A stretch of 45,141 nucleotides of DNA from Gnetum montanum (GCA_015680685.1 MNCI01015029.1:441388-486528), one strand, 5' to 3'. Shown: positions 32,639 to 44,284, numbered from the stretch's first letter. Translations and numbers: made by a program. The notes: generated from the letters alone by a model not told the origin.

Positions 32639-33633
32639 GATGGACAGTTATGAATACGACACAGTGAAGGGATATGAAGCTGGTATATTTAATACGGCGT
32701 AAACCTACGTTCGCTAGGTATAGCATATAGACTGGAACTCAGCGTATAGGCTTCAATGACCAGCGTAAGTGATCAGCATAGACGAAGTCTATAGTATGCA
32801 GTGTACAGCGTAAACAGTAGAGCGTACAACATATAGTGTAAACAGGGCAACCTAGACGAAGTCTACAGCATAGAGCATATGGCGTAAATAGGGCAGCGTA
32901 GACCAAGTCTACAGCATAGAGCGTATGGTGTAAATAGGGTAGCGTAGACCAAGTCTACAGTGTAGAGTGTATGGTGTAAATAGGGTAGTGTAGACGAAGT
33001 CTACAGCGTAGAGCGTATAGCATAAACAAGGCAGCGTAGACGAAGTCTACAGTGCAGAGCGTATAGCGTAAATGGGGTAGTGTAGACTAAGTCTATATCA
33101 TAGAGCGTATGGCGTATACAGGGCAGCGCAGACGAAGTTTACAGCGTAGAGCGTATGGCGTAAACAGGGCAACATAGACGAAGTCTACAGCTTAGAGCGT
33201 ATGGCGTAAATAGGGCAGCGTAGATGAAGTCTATAGCGTAGAGCATATGGCGTAAACTGGGTAGCGTAGACGAAGTCTACAGCGTAGAGAATATAGCGTA
33301 AATGGGGCAGCGTAGACTAAGTCTACAGCATAGAGTGTATGGCGTAAACAGGGCAGCATAGATGAAGTCTACAACGTAGAGTGTATGGCATAAACAGGGT
33401 AGTGTAGACGAAGTCTACAGCATAGAGTGTATGGCGTAAACAGGGTAGCATAGATGAAGTCTACAGCATAGAGCGTATAGCGTAAACAGGGCAGCGTAGA
33501 CTAAGTCTACAGTGTAGAGTGTGCAACGTAAACTTAGCAGCGTATATGCTAGGAGGTTTGCAGATAGAGCCGGCATATAGTTAGTAGCATAGATGCTGGG
33601 AGTTTTAAAACATAGTAAGTTCTAAGCAGTTTT
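32639..33633 (-). repeat. 5' leader of B with about 16 tandem units (32770-33530)
   Basis: Units of about 46-48 bp read AGCGTAGACGAAGTCTACAG, then CGTAGAGCGTATGGCGTAAA and CAGGGC, with variants. Each has the dyad GTAGAC-GAA-GTCTAC or TAGAC-TA-AGTCTA. The array lies between the PBS and the gag start, so it would be in the leader of the genomic RNA. GCGTAAAC and GCGTAT words are the same as in the LTR and intron 1. Confidence 0.9.
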
Positions 33634-33653
33634 GGCCCTCCTTCTAGCGCCAA
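33634..33653 (-). other. Primer binding site of B
   Basis: The minus strand reads TTGGCGCTAGAAGGAGGGCC four bases inside the 5' LTR end. TGGCGCTAGAAGG would pair with a tRNA 3' end (TGG against CCA). Tat-lineage elements use similar sites; I do not assign the tRNA. Confidence 0.85.
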
Positions 33654-33657
33654 TTTT

Positions 33658-35219
33658 TGTACCTTTCGAAATCATCGATCTCCAGTTGGAATGAAACAGA
33701 AACCTGGAGATCCACGGACACACACAGAAGACCCTACCTTTGCCCAAGGGCAAGCTGGAATTAATGAAGGCAGAGTACCTTGAGTGGTCTGCACACGGAT
33801 CAGGCAAGGATTTCCCTAAACGTACACCGATATGCTATACACTGGGTTATATGTAAATGGCGTAACTAACGTAAAACAGAGCGTAAACGGCATAACTGAT
33901 GTAAACGTAGCGTAAACGTACAAGAGTGTAAACAGTAAACATGCAACGATGAATGAAAAACTATAACAAATTGTAGTAAAGAAATGTAGCAATGTTATTG
34001 CGAAATGAGAGTTACAATGCACCGATCTAACAGAGTTGTGGCTTTGACACAAGGCGGATGATTAGCCCCAGTGGATGCAGCGATGACTGTGTATACTAGC
34101 TTAAACTACAAGCATAGTGTAAAGGTTGTATGCTCAGCGTACAGGGTAAGGTCCAGCGTACAGGGTTTCTGCTCTCTGGTTCTTCGCGTCTCTGTCTCTC
34201 TTTGTCTCTAGTTTGCTCAAAATTGCCAACCCCGATCTAATGAAAAATTATTATTTTTATACAAGTTTAGATGTTAGACTCGACTTGGGTGACATATGGC
34301 ACGTTGACTGGGTGCAAAAGAATGAAATATTACAAGTGTACAATGTGCTGCAGCTACTGGGCATATACGCTGGGCATATACACTGTATATGCTGGGCCTA
34401 GACCCTGGTCATATACATTGGGCCTATACTCTGACGTGCAGGATGTATACGTTGGGCGTATACGCTGTATATGCTAGGCATATATGCTGGGCGTGCAGGA
34501 TGTGAATGCTGAGCGTATGGACGTTGTATATGCTAAGCGTATACGCTGGGCGTGCAGGATGTGAATGTTCAACTTATGGACGCTGTATATGTTGGGCGTA
34601 TACGTTGGGTGTGTAGGATGTGAATGCTCAGCGTATGGACTCTAGACTACATGATGTCAACACCTGATGATTGCTCTGTTCGTGTGAGTTGATGCTCTAT
34701 CCAGATCTTGCTCTAAAATATTGTTTGCATGCCGTCCCCAGGGATTACATGTCGGGCGTATACACCAGTCGTACATGCTGAGCGTACATGTGAGGCATGT
34801 ACGCTAGGCGTATACGCTGTGGATGCAAACTTCGGCATATACGCTGGGCGTCTACGTTGTACCTGTCGAGCATATGCATTGGGCGTATACGCTGAGAATG
34901 TTGGGTGTAGATGCTGGGCGTATACGTTGTACCTGTCGGGCTTATACATTGAGAATGCATACTTGGGCATATACACTGAGCGTATACGCTGGGAATGTGT
35001 ACTTAGTGAAAACTAAGTATTTTGAGCTTCAAATTTGCCATTTCTGATAGCGGATGTTGCCGTGGTCGTCGGTGGGTCCTAGGGAACTACTCCTTGTTGA
35101 GTTTGACTCTTCTTGAAGCTGTCTATGGGGCCCTCAAGCTTTAGTCATGATGGGAAACGTCATGACTTGACTCAATTCTTGTTGGAGAAGTACTAAGTTC
35201 AAAATTTTGTGGTGTTTCA
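33658..35219 (-). repeat. 5' LTR of element B (1562 bp)
   Basis: It begins TGTACC and ends GGTGTTTCA and aligns with 16484-17941. A minus-strand TATAAAAATA is at 34252-34261, and the TCTCTGTCTCTC tract at 34180-34205. GCGTATACGC-type words fill 34350-35000. It would drive transcription leftwards through leader and gag. Confidence 0.9.
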
Positions 35220-35224
35220 ATATT
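35220..35224. repeat. Target site duplication of element B, right copy
   Basis: ATATT, the counterpart of GTATT at 16479-16483. Confidence 0.8.
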
Positions 35225-37923
35225 CATTTGCAGTGATAATGAACCTATGTCCTATGGAGGATGATGGCGCTATTGGTTAAATTAAAACTAATCCCCATCT
35301 TTGGAATGGCCATGTGATTTATGTTGTGTGCAATTCATTCGGTGGCACATGTATTAGGTTACTATGACTTTGGCAAATATCACATGTTCTAACCTTGGAG
35401 ATGCAATCGTACTCCATGTGTGGCCAATAGTACCCTAAACACCTAATCTTTGTTGCCAATGCTTTAGGTGCTATGTGCCCTCCACAAAGTCCTTCGTGGA
35501 CCTACTCTAAGATTGTTTGACTATCGATGCTACTAATGCACATCAGCAGAATGCCTTCATAAGATTTGCAACACAATGTATCTCCTATTAACGCATATTG
35601 CCAAGAGTGTTTTTGCACAATGTCCTTTTGAGTGTTTGTCAAGTGTTGTGGAGGTTCGCCTCTTAGAAGATACTCCTTTATGTCATCGTAGCATTCTATT
35701 GCATGTGTTGTACTAACAGATGCTATAGGAATTTCATTGAGAGTATCGGTTATAGGTTCGACACAATTTGTTATAGAGTTAGGCAACGCATGGAACATTT
35801 CGAGTGTCATGTTTAGGGCTAGTGTAGCAAGTGAATTGGAAATCATTTTTTCATTCCTAGGGACATGTTGTATATCCACTTCTATTAGTTGCCTTAGTAG
35901 ATGTTTGGTCAAATCACAATATGGTTGCAAATGGAGAGCCTTACATGCGTAAACTTCTGCGACTTGATTAATGACTAACTATGAATCGTCACGAACTACG
36001 AGATGTGTGATTTCTGAAGTTAATGTTGCTTGAAGACCTATAATAAGACCTTCATATTCCACAGGTACAGGGAAATGTTAATTGGTAGGCAAAAGATTGG
36101 ATTTCTCTAGAGGGGTATGTTAAAGTGGTCGTAGTACTTCCTCCTCAGGAAGTTGAAGCTCTGTCAAAATAGAGGATTTCCTTATAGTTATCAGGTACGG
36201 TGTCTATACTATTAACATTCTCATCTGGGAATTTAGGGTTAATTATTGCTTGATAATGCATTGGACAGACTATTAATTGTGTGACTATTGCTTAACCTTT
36301 TGTGGAAGATTAAGCAATATAGTGTAAGTTGAAATCTGCTATCATTTCTTTCCACCTAGCTATTCTACTCAACTCATAGATGTTGTTAGTGATGGCGTGG
36401 AGTACATTATTCTTGCAAATGATGTAAACTTGATTACAGAAGAGATAATTCCTCCATTTCTTCAAGGAGAAAACAAGGGAAAGGCATGAGTTTTCTACAT
36501 CATTGTATGGTTGTTCATAGGCAATTAAAGCATGGCTTAAGTAATATACAGGGATCTCAACTCCATCTTTACGTTTTTGACAAAGCATTGATGCAATGGA
36601 AGAGTCAGGAGTTGCAAGATAGATGTAGAAGGGTTTATCACCTTGAGGGGGATAAACGGTCGGTAGTTGAATTAGCTCTTATTTTATGTTCTCAAACGCT
36701 TCCTAGCATTGTTGAGTCCATTGAAAATGTACATTCTTTCGTAGTAAGTGTTGCATGGATCTCAACTTATTTGTCAGCCTTTCGATAAAGCACCTTATGA
36801 ACTGCAATCTACTTTGGATACCACATAGTTCAGTAAGGTTCTTTGATGGTTGCATATTAGGTATTGCCTAAACCTTATCAGGGTCTACCTGTATCCTTGT
36901 TTTAGAGACTACGAAACCAAGAATTTACCCCATTTTGACACCAAAGACACACTTTTTTGGATTAAGTCTAAGGTCATATTTGAGACAATGTTTAACCACT
37001 AGGTCCAGATCTTTTGCATGTTGTTCGGTTTCTTTAGACTTAACTACGATGTCATCAACGTAATCATTGAGCAACTTGAGCATGTAATCACTAAATATAT
37101 ATTTCATTGCTCGTTGGTATGTAGCTCCTGCATTTTTAAGGCCAAATGGAATCATCGTATAACAACATGTACCCCAAGGCGTCATAAAGGTTGTTCTAAG
37201 TTGATGTTCTGGGTTGATTCTTATCTGATTGTATCCTAAAAATCCATCCATAAAGGATAATAGTGCATGCCCAGCAGGTTTGTCAATAAGTTGATCGATG
37301 CTAGGTAGCGGGAAGTCATCCTTTATAGTGGCTATGTTGAGATCATGGAAGTCAATGCATATGTGTATACTACTATTCTTCTTAGGGACTACTAAAATGT
37401 TTGATACCCAGTCAGAATAGTCAACAGCCTCAATGAAACCTACTTAGTAGAGCTTTGTGATTTTAGCACAGACTACCAAAGCCACCTTAGGTCTAACCTT
37501 TCATGCCTTTTGCTTCACCAGTTTGACCTTTTCATCAAGGATGATGTTGTGTTGGATGATTTAGGGGTCTAATCTTGGCATGTCGGTATATGACCATGCA
37601 AATGTTTTTATGTTTTCTTTCAATACTTGAGTGATTTCGTTGACAAGTTGTGAATCAAGTAGGATGCTTAATTTCAATGTTCTAAATTCACCATTAGATG
37701 TGGTAATGGGAACTTCAATAAGGGGATCCTCAGTGATATTATCATCCTCTAGATCTAACGTCTTAGTCACATTTTTAGGCCAGTCTAATGTTTCCTTAGT
37801 GGAAGCTATTAAATTAGTGTAAATGGATGGGTCTAGATCCAAGTATTCTATATTGATTTCTCTTTTTGCCTCCCCATATGGTCCATTGAGAGACAATATT
37901 GAAAGGATATTCTTGGTGGACAT
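35225..37923 (-). pseudogene. Element A pol, 5' part: linker, RT, RNase H, second RNase H, integrase N-part
   Basis: From 37923 down: linker (LNGPYGEAKREINIEYL, TFAWSYTDMPRLDP); RT with FMDGFLGYNQIRINPEHQ, PFGLKNAGATYQRAM and the catalytic YVDDIVVKS (36925-37251, N-half at 37500-37250); thumb with HLLRKNVHFQWT (36720); RNase H (36588-36310, MLCQKRKDGVEIPVYYLSHA). A second RNase H follows, about 36110-35790 (YEGLIIGLQATLTSEITHL, ALHLQPYCDLTKHLLRQL, HVPRNEK). Then the integrase zinc-finger part (CLGYYWP-like, C-x-x-CQSHSN, HVPPNEL) and GHRFIITAN, where B interrupts. Two RNase H domains are a mark of the Tat lineage. Stops are scattered, so it is inactive. Confidence 0.9.
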
Positions 37924-38052
37924 GTGGTTGCTCCTACCAATTTAAATTAGGAGCGAAGTAAGTGACACTTGCTCGATGAAAGAGTTGCTAAATGTAAATG
38001 GGCATCGGATAATTAATTTATGTACTAACAAAATTGCAGAACATAGCAATTG

Positions 38053-38082
38053 TTATGGCATTTTTAGGCCATATCAGGCCAA
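38053..38082. repeat. Single AGTTTA-type dyad between RT and antisense gene in A
   Basis: GCATTTTTAGGCCATATCAGGCC: GGCC/GGCC arms with ATATCA loop; AGTTTA is decayed. Homologous to the cluster at 21105-21262. Confidence 0.55.
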
Positions 38083-38089
38083 CAATATT

Positions 38090-38501
38090 CATGTTAACTT
38101 GTCATTTTTAAATTTTATGAGAACAATAAGTTTATGGGATTTTAAAATTTTATGGATTTTTAAATGTTCATACATATATATATATTTATACTTTTTTGCT
38201 GATTTTTGAAATTTTCTCCCCTTATTTATAAAAAATTTTGGCATCATCTCTAGAGGTTGGAATAATGAGGAATACTAGGCAAACATAAAATAAAGATGAC
38301 ATAAATGAAAACAAAATTTAAACATGGTATATTTAAATAAATAAAATAAAATAAAATAGACCAAATTAAATTGGGAATGAAATTTTGGGGTTTAAAAGAA
38401 TGTTTTTGAAGTGAGAGAAGGGGGTTTTGTGCTAGTGTGAGTTCTTTCCAGCCTGAGCTAAAGGATGCAGCATGAGTTACAGTGTGAGCTACAAGGTAAC
38501 C
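38090..38501 (+). promoter_or_regulatory. Upstream region of the antisense gene in A
   Basis: AT-rich DNA with TATATATATATTTATA (38169-38190) and an ATAAAATAAAATAAAATA run (38335-38358). It ends in a 5' leader holding A words (GTGTGAGTTC, GCATGAGTTAC, GTGTGAGC at 38430-38495). The TATA assignment is inferred from position only. Confidence 0.35.
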
Positions 38502-41500
38502 ATGCAGGGCAAAGGGAAAGCAAGCTGAGGCAAAGGAAAGAGGCAAGCAAATCTGGCATTTGTGGAGGAGAGTGAAGAGCAACTCCAGTGTCTTTCCCAA
38601 GCTAGGATTCTAGCATGGGATGGAGCTCGGTGCAGGTACATTTTCTTCTTCTCGTTTTTCTCTAATATTTGTAGATAGTGATACCTAGGGCAGTGTAACT
38701 CTCATGGCCATGATTTTCGATTTGTTTCAGGGTTTATCTGGGATTTGTGGCTCATTGTTCTTACTTTTCATGGCATCAGCGTGAGTTCCCAGGGTGTGTG
38801 TGCAAGGCGTGAGTGCAAGTTACATCATGAGTGCTAAGGATATCCTGAACAACATGAGCTTTTAGGGCTTCCTAGTAGTGTGGGTTGGATTTTCAAGCTT
38901 TTGGGGCCTCCTGGGCCACAAGGTTTTTTAGGCAGTGTGACTGCCAAGGGAAGACAAGCATGAGTACAAGACAAGGAAGACAATGGAATATATTTGGTGA
39001 ACAATTTGACTGGACAAATTTCTCTATCCCCTCGTGCTAGCATTCACCTTACCCCATGTGTAAGTGGATTATTGCAACATTTCTAGGAGGTAAACATGTA
39101 CCTCAATGTGAAGATTCGCGATGGATCTCCTGTGCTAGGTTAGAATATTGCCTAGACATTAGGAAAATAATTAGTAGGGCTTGCCACCAATATTATACAA
39201 ATAACTAACTTTCTAACAGAGGGTTAATTTCTAGCATTACTGCTAGGTTCCTAGGCCATTTCAATTTTTCCTTGTGCACATCATGATTTCTAGGTTCCTG
39301 GGCAACGTGAGTTGTACGTTCCCAGCGTGATTTGGAATGTAGGAAATCTAGCGTGAGTGCTGGGGAGACAGGTAGCATGATTTTGTTGGAACAAGCCCCA
39401 CCGTGAGTTACTTGGGAAACTACAACATGAGTTGTGGCAAGGGTTACCAACGTAAGTGTCTAGCTTCCCCTTTGCTAAGACATGAAAATATAAAGTGCTT
39501 GCTAAGATGTTTGTTATTTTCTAGTTTTTATTTCTACACAGTTTATTGTTTTCTTGGGGTAGATAAGTAAAATATGTTTCTATGTTTTTTCAAGTTTATG
39601 TGAGTATTCATTATTTTTACACTTATGTGTTTATTTTATGTTACCTACAATAAACTAGATTTCAATGCAATAAACTAGATTTCAATGTACCTTGGCTAGC
39701 ATTAAGTACACTAAATAAATATTGGTGTCTTTGTCTCATGGGGTGGAGCTGTGCAATTAAATGTTATTTATGTGTTTGGTTTGTGATTTCATACTAATAT
39801 TAGCATTTAGATGTTTTACTTACCTAATGTTTTGGCTGTATGCAGGGGACCTAAATCTTCTCTCCTTGTGGTTGAGCTCATTAGTGTACTTACTTGGTTT
39901 GGCCCCTTTGGCCCGAACATACCTCCCTATGACATGTGCATTAGGCCCCATGCGATATGGTTTCATCCTAGTGTTGGTTCATTTTTTTCATTCATGTTGC
40001 AAAATTTCAGTGTGGTTATATGGTCTCACTTAACTGAATAGTTAGCTCGTGATATCATTGAGACCATGTTGCCCGGGTCTACACAGGACATGCTTGCCTT
40101 TGTTACCAACATAGATGAGGGACTTTTTAAAGTTGAGGAAGGCCCTAATGAGGGTCCTATATCTACTTGTCCCTTGACTTGTGCATGGGAGTTGCCTACT
40201 TGTGTTCATTACAATAGCAGCAACACACTTTTCTTAGCCTTCCGTGTGCACACTCTATTCTAGAACCCACTTGGGACAGTATATAGAGTGGATAGGTATG
40301 CTCTCTTGTGCCTTGCTTTAATTTTGATTTTTTAAATTTTATATCATTATCTATACATTAGTAGTCTTTTTCTATGTAGGCCTCGTTTTGATGAGAATGG
40401 GATGCATGATGATGATGGTGGGCTTGCCTTAGTGCGTACAGCATTAGAGACATTCATGGCGGGTCCCATTCTTGGTGTTGTGGTGTTGGACCATAAAAAA
40501 GTGGCTATTGTTGAATACCATAGGAATTTTTCAAGAGCCTTTGAGCACTACCAAGTCCATGGTTGGTTACACGAGGATTGGTCTTCTAATGGATCAATTT
40601 TCCCTCAAAGAATTGATCCTGCACCTACCTCGCCTACACCATTTACAGATGGTAAATGACCATACTCTAGACTCCATTTCCCTTTTTTTGCATCATTGTG
40701 TACTATATTTTTTTTAGATTCTTCGCTCTATGTTTTCTTTCTACAGCAACCATCCCCTCCAAAGAAGTTACTATTATAACAGGGCAGACTGAGGCCACCC
40801 TTTTTATGAAATACGGGAAGGTAGAGCAAATGGTTGCAGAAGAAAGCTTCTGATTTGATCATCAGCCACCTTACTCAAGTAGGTCTAATGGATTTGTTCA
40901 TAGCTTTGACTCCTAGTATTCTAGCTACTGAGATGATTACCATTGTTGATTATTTCAGTGATTATGCTTCCCATTTTACCACACGGGTTTGAGGAGTCAA
41001 GGTATCTTTGCACCTAACCACTGAGTTCCTTTCTAATATTTTTGGCATGCCCATGGATGGTGCTAGGGTGACCATAGATAAAGAAGCTAAAGAAGGCTAG
41101 GTCATAAGAGAGCTTGAGGAGTGGTTAGGGATGTCTCGGGGTCCTAAGGGCTTTGCCATGCGAGATGATACCTGATCAATGGAGATGAACTTCTTGTATC
41201 CTCTCTTCCAGGCATGAGCATTTCCCAAATCTCTTTCACAAGGAAGAAACCTTGGGATTGAGTTTACACATGTCATTCATGCATTTTTGGAGACAAACAT
41301 GTGCTATAACTGGGCATAGTTTCTTGGATCTGGTTTTCGTGGAGAGATAGTTAGGTTACGTTCAAACATCCATGCCAAATCCCACTTCACATTTGCTTTC
41401 TTCGTAGGGTACCTACATAGGTTTTCTGAGTTTCTAGTAGTTTATGATGATAATAGTTATATTTTAAGGGATCATTCAAAACTGTCTTGTCCATGGATTC

Positions 41501-43524
41501 ACCATTTGTTTAGCACCAATAGATCTCAGGACCCACCCAAAGGCATCGAAGAATCAGTATTAGTTACTAGTGGAGGTGCGGCTAGCCATTCCAATCATTC
41601 CCATGATAGCTTGGGATTGGAACTGTCTAGGCTATGCATGTCTGTTAAAAGGGCTGAACAGCTGATTTGTGAGACCATTGGGAATTCTAAGGCAAAGGTA
41701 AAGAGAAATGAATGCCCAAGAGAGCCTACTCCAGATGTTAGACTGCAAAAGAGTAAAGAAGATCCGCTTTGTATTAGCCAGTGGAGGGTAAGTGTTTTAT
41801 TATTTATTTATTTATTTATTTATTATTTTAGCTTATATGTTATATATGCTATGTTATACTAACACTAGTATTCTGGTGCTATTTAGAGAAAAGTCCTAAG
41901 AGGGAGAGAGAAACTTTGGCCTTGATGGTTGATCCTGAAGTGCTTGTCATGAGGCTAGAGGAAGAAGCAAAAGAAGGGGGAAAACAATCAAAGAACTTCC
42001 TGTCCCACAAGAAGAAGATGCAAAAAGTGTCATGGGGATAAAGCTTGTGGAAGCTTTGGATGCACTTAGGCATTCAAGTAATGAAAGAGATGTCTTCGAT
42101 GGTTTCTTTGATGGATCTTTGCAACTTGGTGATCTACCCAAGCTAAATAGCAAAGGGATTTTTGGTATGCTTCTTTTAGCTTAATCCATATTTTTCTACG
42201 CTTTAATTTTCATGTGTTATTCTTGATTATCTTGATTATCTTTAGCATCAAAGGTAGATGGTGAGATTTCTAAGGCAGATACATCTCGGGCAGAGATCTC
42301 AGGATCACAGGTTCTGATTGAAGTGATCTCCCCTACTTGTCCCACATCAGCTGACCAGCTAAGACCATGGCCTGAGATGCCTAAAAAAATGGACTTTGTT
42401 ATGGGCATTGTTAACGATATGGTCACTCACCTACAAGAAGCTCATCTAGAACTAGGTATGTGTATGTTACATATCATGCTAAGTGTGTGGTTTTATTTTT
42501 GTTTCTTTGCGTTCATTGTTGATTATAGGTAATTCATGTGTGTGGTACTTACACGTGTAGGTGCCAAGCTCCAGTGGGATCTTTCTGAAGCTACCCATAT
42601 AGATGCTCTTTTTGATTTACGAGGGAATATTGAGCAAGTCCCTAGAAATGTGTACAATGTAGTTTTTGGTTGTGTCGTACAAAATGCTAAGTTGCTTTGG
42701 ACTTGTAGGATTTTGATTGAGTATCTATGGGACAAGGTGTATTCATTGAAGGATGCACTAGCAAAGGAGAGAGAGGAGAAAAGGGATCTCTAATCCCATT
42801 ACAATTTTTCTGCTACTAGGCTATCTGGTGATAGCACCTAGCACACATCTGAAATCACCTATGTGCATTACTGGACATTTTTAAATAGCAAAGTGTAGGC
42901 TACACGAGATTTAGATGAGCAAAAGACACAGCTGGATTTGTTAAATAAGAAATGTTACAATTAGAAATCCTTTGCTACTAAAGTACATAAATGGGGCCAA
43001 GACCAAAAGGACCACAAGCATTAGTATAAGAAATGATTAAAGGATGAGTTAGTTGAACATCGCTGGATGAAGATGTTCATCGATGGGTTAGGCTTGCGGC
43101 CTACTTACAATAAATTTTCCAAGTGCACCAAGGTGGAGGGATCTCTCAAGAGAACCATTACCACCACCTCTAGGGAGGCTTCAATAGGCATGTTCTCTCT
43201 TGAGTGCCCTACCTGGACCTTAGTAAACAAAGGAAAAACCTTGGTTGGTATTGATATTTTCCTGGAGGAGGATTGGACAAATGTGTCCAAGGAGGAGATT
43301 CTACGGCATTTGGAGATCAGCTTAAGGCCTTCCTCACTTATTTTTGTATCATTTTATTGTTTTACATTATTAGTGTTACTATTTTTCTTGGTTTTGTATT
43401 CATGATTTACTTTATTACTCTTACATACTTTTTTTTGTTTTTTGCTTTGTTATAGGGACATATCGATGATGGAGCTCACCCTAGTGGAGTGAGAGTGAAT
43501 GATGAAGAGGATCTTGGGGATTAG
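38502..43524 (+). pseudogene. Antisense eight-exon gene of element A with NIF/FCP1-like domain
   Basis: Exons: 38502-38635, 39846-40295, 40380-40651, 40747 to about 41787, 41887-42164, 42246-42455, 42561 to about 43330, 43456-43524. Exon 2 is 450 nt as in B and exon 3 is 272 nt, that of B without its extra base; phases agree. Exon 1 (MQGKGKAS, a stop, then GKGKRQANLAFVEESEEQLQ) matches exon 1 of B. Exons 2-3 again look like NIF/FCP1: SLLVVELISVLTWF, FSVVIWSHLTE and YNSSNTLFLAF, later NPLGTVYRVDR; after that DDDGGLALVRTALETFMAG. No catalytic Asp is left. Exon 4 keeps NIFGMPMDGARV, TNMCYNWA and SHFTFAFFVGYLHR. Exons 5-7 are acidic, then coiled-coil-like. Breaks: TGA in exon 1, two TAG in exon 2 where B has Gln codons, a frameshift near 40830, and further stops. 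The exon-7 donor seems lost. Confidence 0.8.
38760..39480. repeat. GCGTGAGT words in intron 1 of the antisense gene (A)
   Basis: In the 1.2-kb first intron the words GCGTGAGTTCC, GGCGTGAGTGC, CATGAGTGC, GCATGAGTAC, AACGTGAGTTG and ACCGTGAGTTAC are repeated at irregular distances. They are the same as in the A LTR (13400-14070) and differ from the GCGTATAC words in the homologous intron of B. Confidence 0.75.
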
Positions 43525-43920
43525 CCCCCTTCCTCGTACTGATGCATGAGCTTAACTATCAGCCTAGTTTTAGTTATTAGATATTTTGGATTTTCAAATG
43601 CCTAATGGAAATGTATGAAGACTGATGTAATGACATGGATTTGATTGTGATATAAAATGATGGCATTCTATTGCCACTTTGACGTTTAATATATATTTTT
43701 TTTCTTTTTCCAAATTTTTTGTTGTTTCTCTCATTTTCTCAAGTATATCGCAAACATATGTGTATAACTGAATGTAAAATGAGTTTCTAAAATGCAAAGC
43801 CAAATGTGAAGCAAATATTTGAAAAAGAAAAGTAACAAAAATGCATGAATTGAAATTGTAACTTGTAACATCTAAACAAAAAGTTGACATAACGTAGTGA
43901 ATGTTTGTAAAATTGTGACA
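43525..43920. other. AT-rich spacer after the antisense gene in A
   Basis: Untranslated end of the plus-strand gene (GATGTAATGA and ATATAAAATGA near 43625-43660) and AT-rich DNA. No other gene. Confidence 0.5.
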
Positions 43921-43925
43921 TATTG

Positions 43926-44170
43926 GGCTCTAGTTTAAAGCCATTTCGAGCTATGCACCTTAGTTTAAAGTCATGGTGGACTGTTGCATCTATGTTGAAA
44001 AGAGAGAGAGATTACTAGTTTTGGGCCATGGTGAGCCGAAAGAGGTAACAGTTTCAGGAATTTCAAAAGGGATAGGCCATTTCTGACCGTGGCTAGTTTA
44101 ACGTCATTGCGGACATTCATTAGCAATTTAACATCATACCAGACGATTGGTAGTTTAATGTCTTTCTAGA
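43926..44170. repeat. AGTTTA-dyad cluster between protease and antisense gene in A
   Basis: Six to seven units: AGTTTAAAGCC...AGCT, AGTTTAAAGTCATGGTGGACT (AGTC/GACT), AGTTTTGGGCC...AGCC, AGTTTAACGTCATTGCGGAC (GTC/GAC), ATTTAACATC...GAC and AGTTTAATGTC...GAT. Same place as 26452-26720 in B. Confidence 0.75.
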
Positions 44171-44171
44171 T

Positions 44172-44284
44172 GCATGGTAATTCACCTTAATTATTGAGTT
44201 TCCTTCTCATCTTCCATAATTTGATGTGAGGGGTAAAGCACATAGGTATGATCTTATATTCACCTTCCCCTTCACTGGACATAT
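44172..44284 (-). pseudogene. Element A protease tail, cut by C3
   Basis: The minus strand reads NMSSEGEGEYKIIPM, then TPHIKL, matching NMINEGDVEYRFIP and TPNVKM of B (26740-26820). The rest of the protease and gag are outside, beyond the C-type insertion at 44285. Confidence 0.7.

Larger units (their letters stand above)
16484..35219 (-). mobile_element. Element B: complete but dead Tat-like retrotransposon (18.7 kb with D)
   Basis: Right to left: 5' LTR (35219-33658), PBS (33653-33634), leader with tandem repeats, gag (32638 to about 29300), protease (split by D), dyad cluster, antisense gene (21716-26088, plus strand), second dyad cluster, pol linker and RT (21033-19790) fused by deletion to the integrase tail. 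Third dyad cluster, 3' region, PPT and 3' LTR (17941-16484) follow. Without D and its extra duplication it is about 17.0 kb. The LTRs differ by roughly 25 sites in their last 220 bp by my hand count, so it is an old insertion. RNase H and integrase core are missing, so it would have depended on relatives for these. Confidence 0.9.
12479..44284 (-). mobile_element. Element A: Tat-like Ty3/gypsy retrotransposon, split by B and cut by C3
   Basis: In its own 5'-3' direction (right to left): protease tail (44284-44170), dyad cluster, antisense gene (38502-43524, opposite strand), RT, RNase H, second RNase H and integrase N-part (37923-35225). Then comes the insertion of B (16484-35219), followed by integrase C-part (16483-15760), dyad cluster, 3' region, PPT and 3' LTR (14170-12479). 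Its gag, leader and 5' LTR are not in the window because a C-type LTR starts at 44285 inside its protease tail. It lies inside C2. Many stops and frameshifts make it inactive. The second RNase H and the extra gene fit the Tat lineage. Confidence 0.85.

Noticed and set aside
32770-33530. CRISPR-like regular repeats
   Set aside because: Units are directly adjoining without unique spacers and lie in a plant retrotransposon leader.
34713-35047. Overlapping ORFs rich in Y, A, R, H in the B LTR
   Set aside because: They are translations of GCGTATACGC words in several frames and are not kept in the other LTR.
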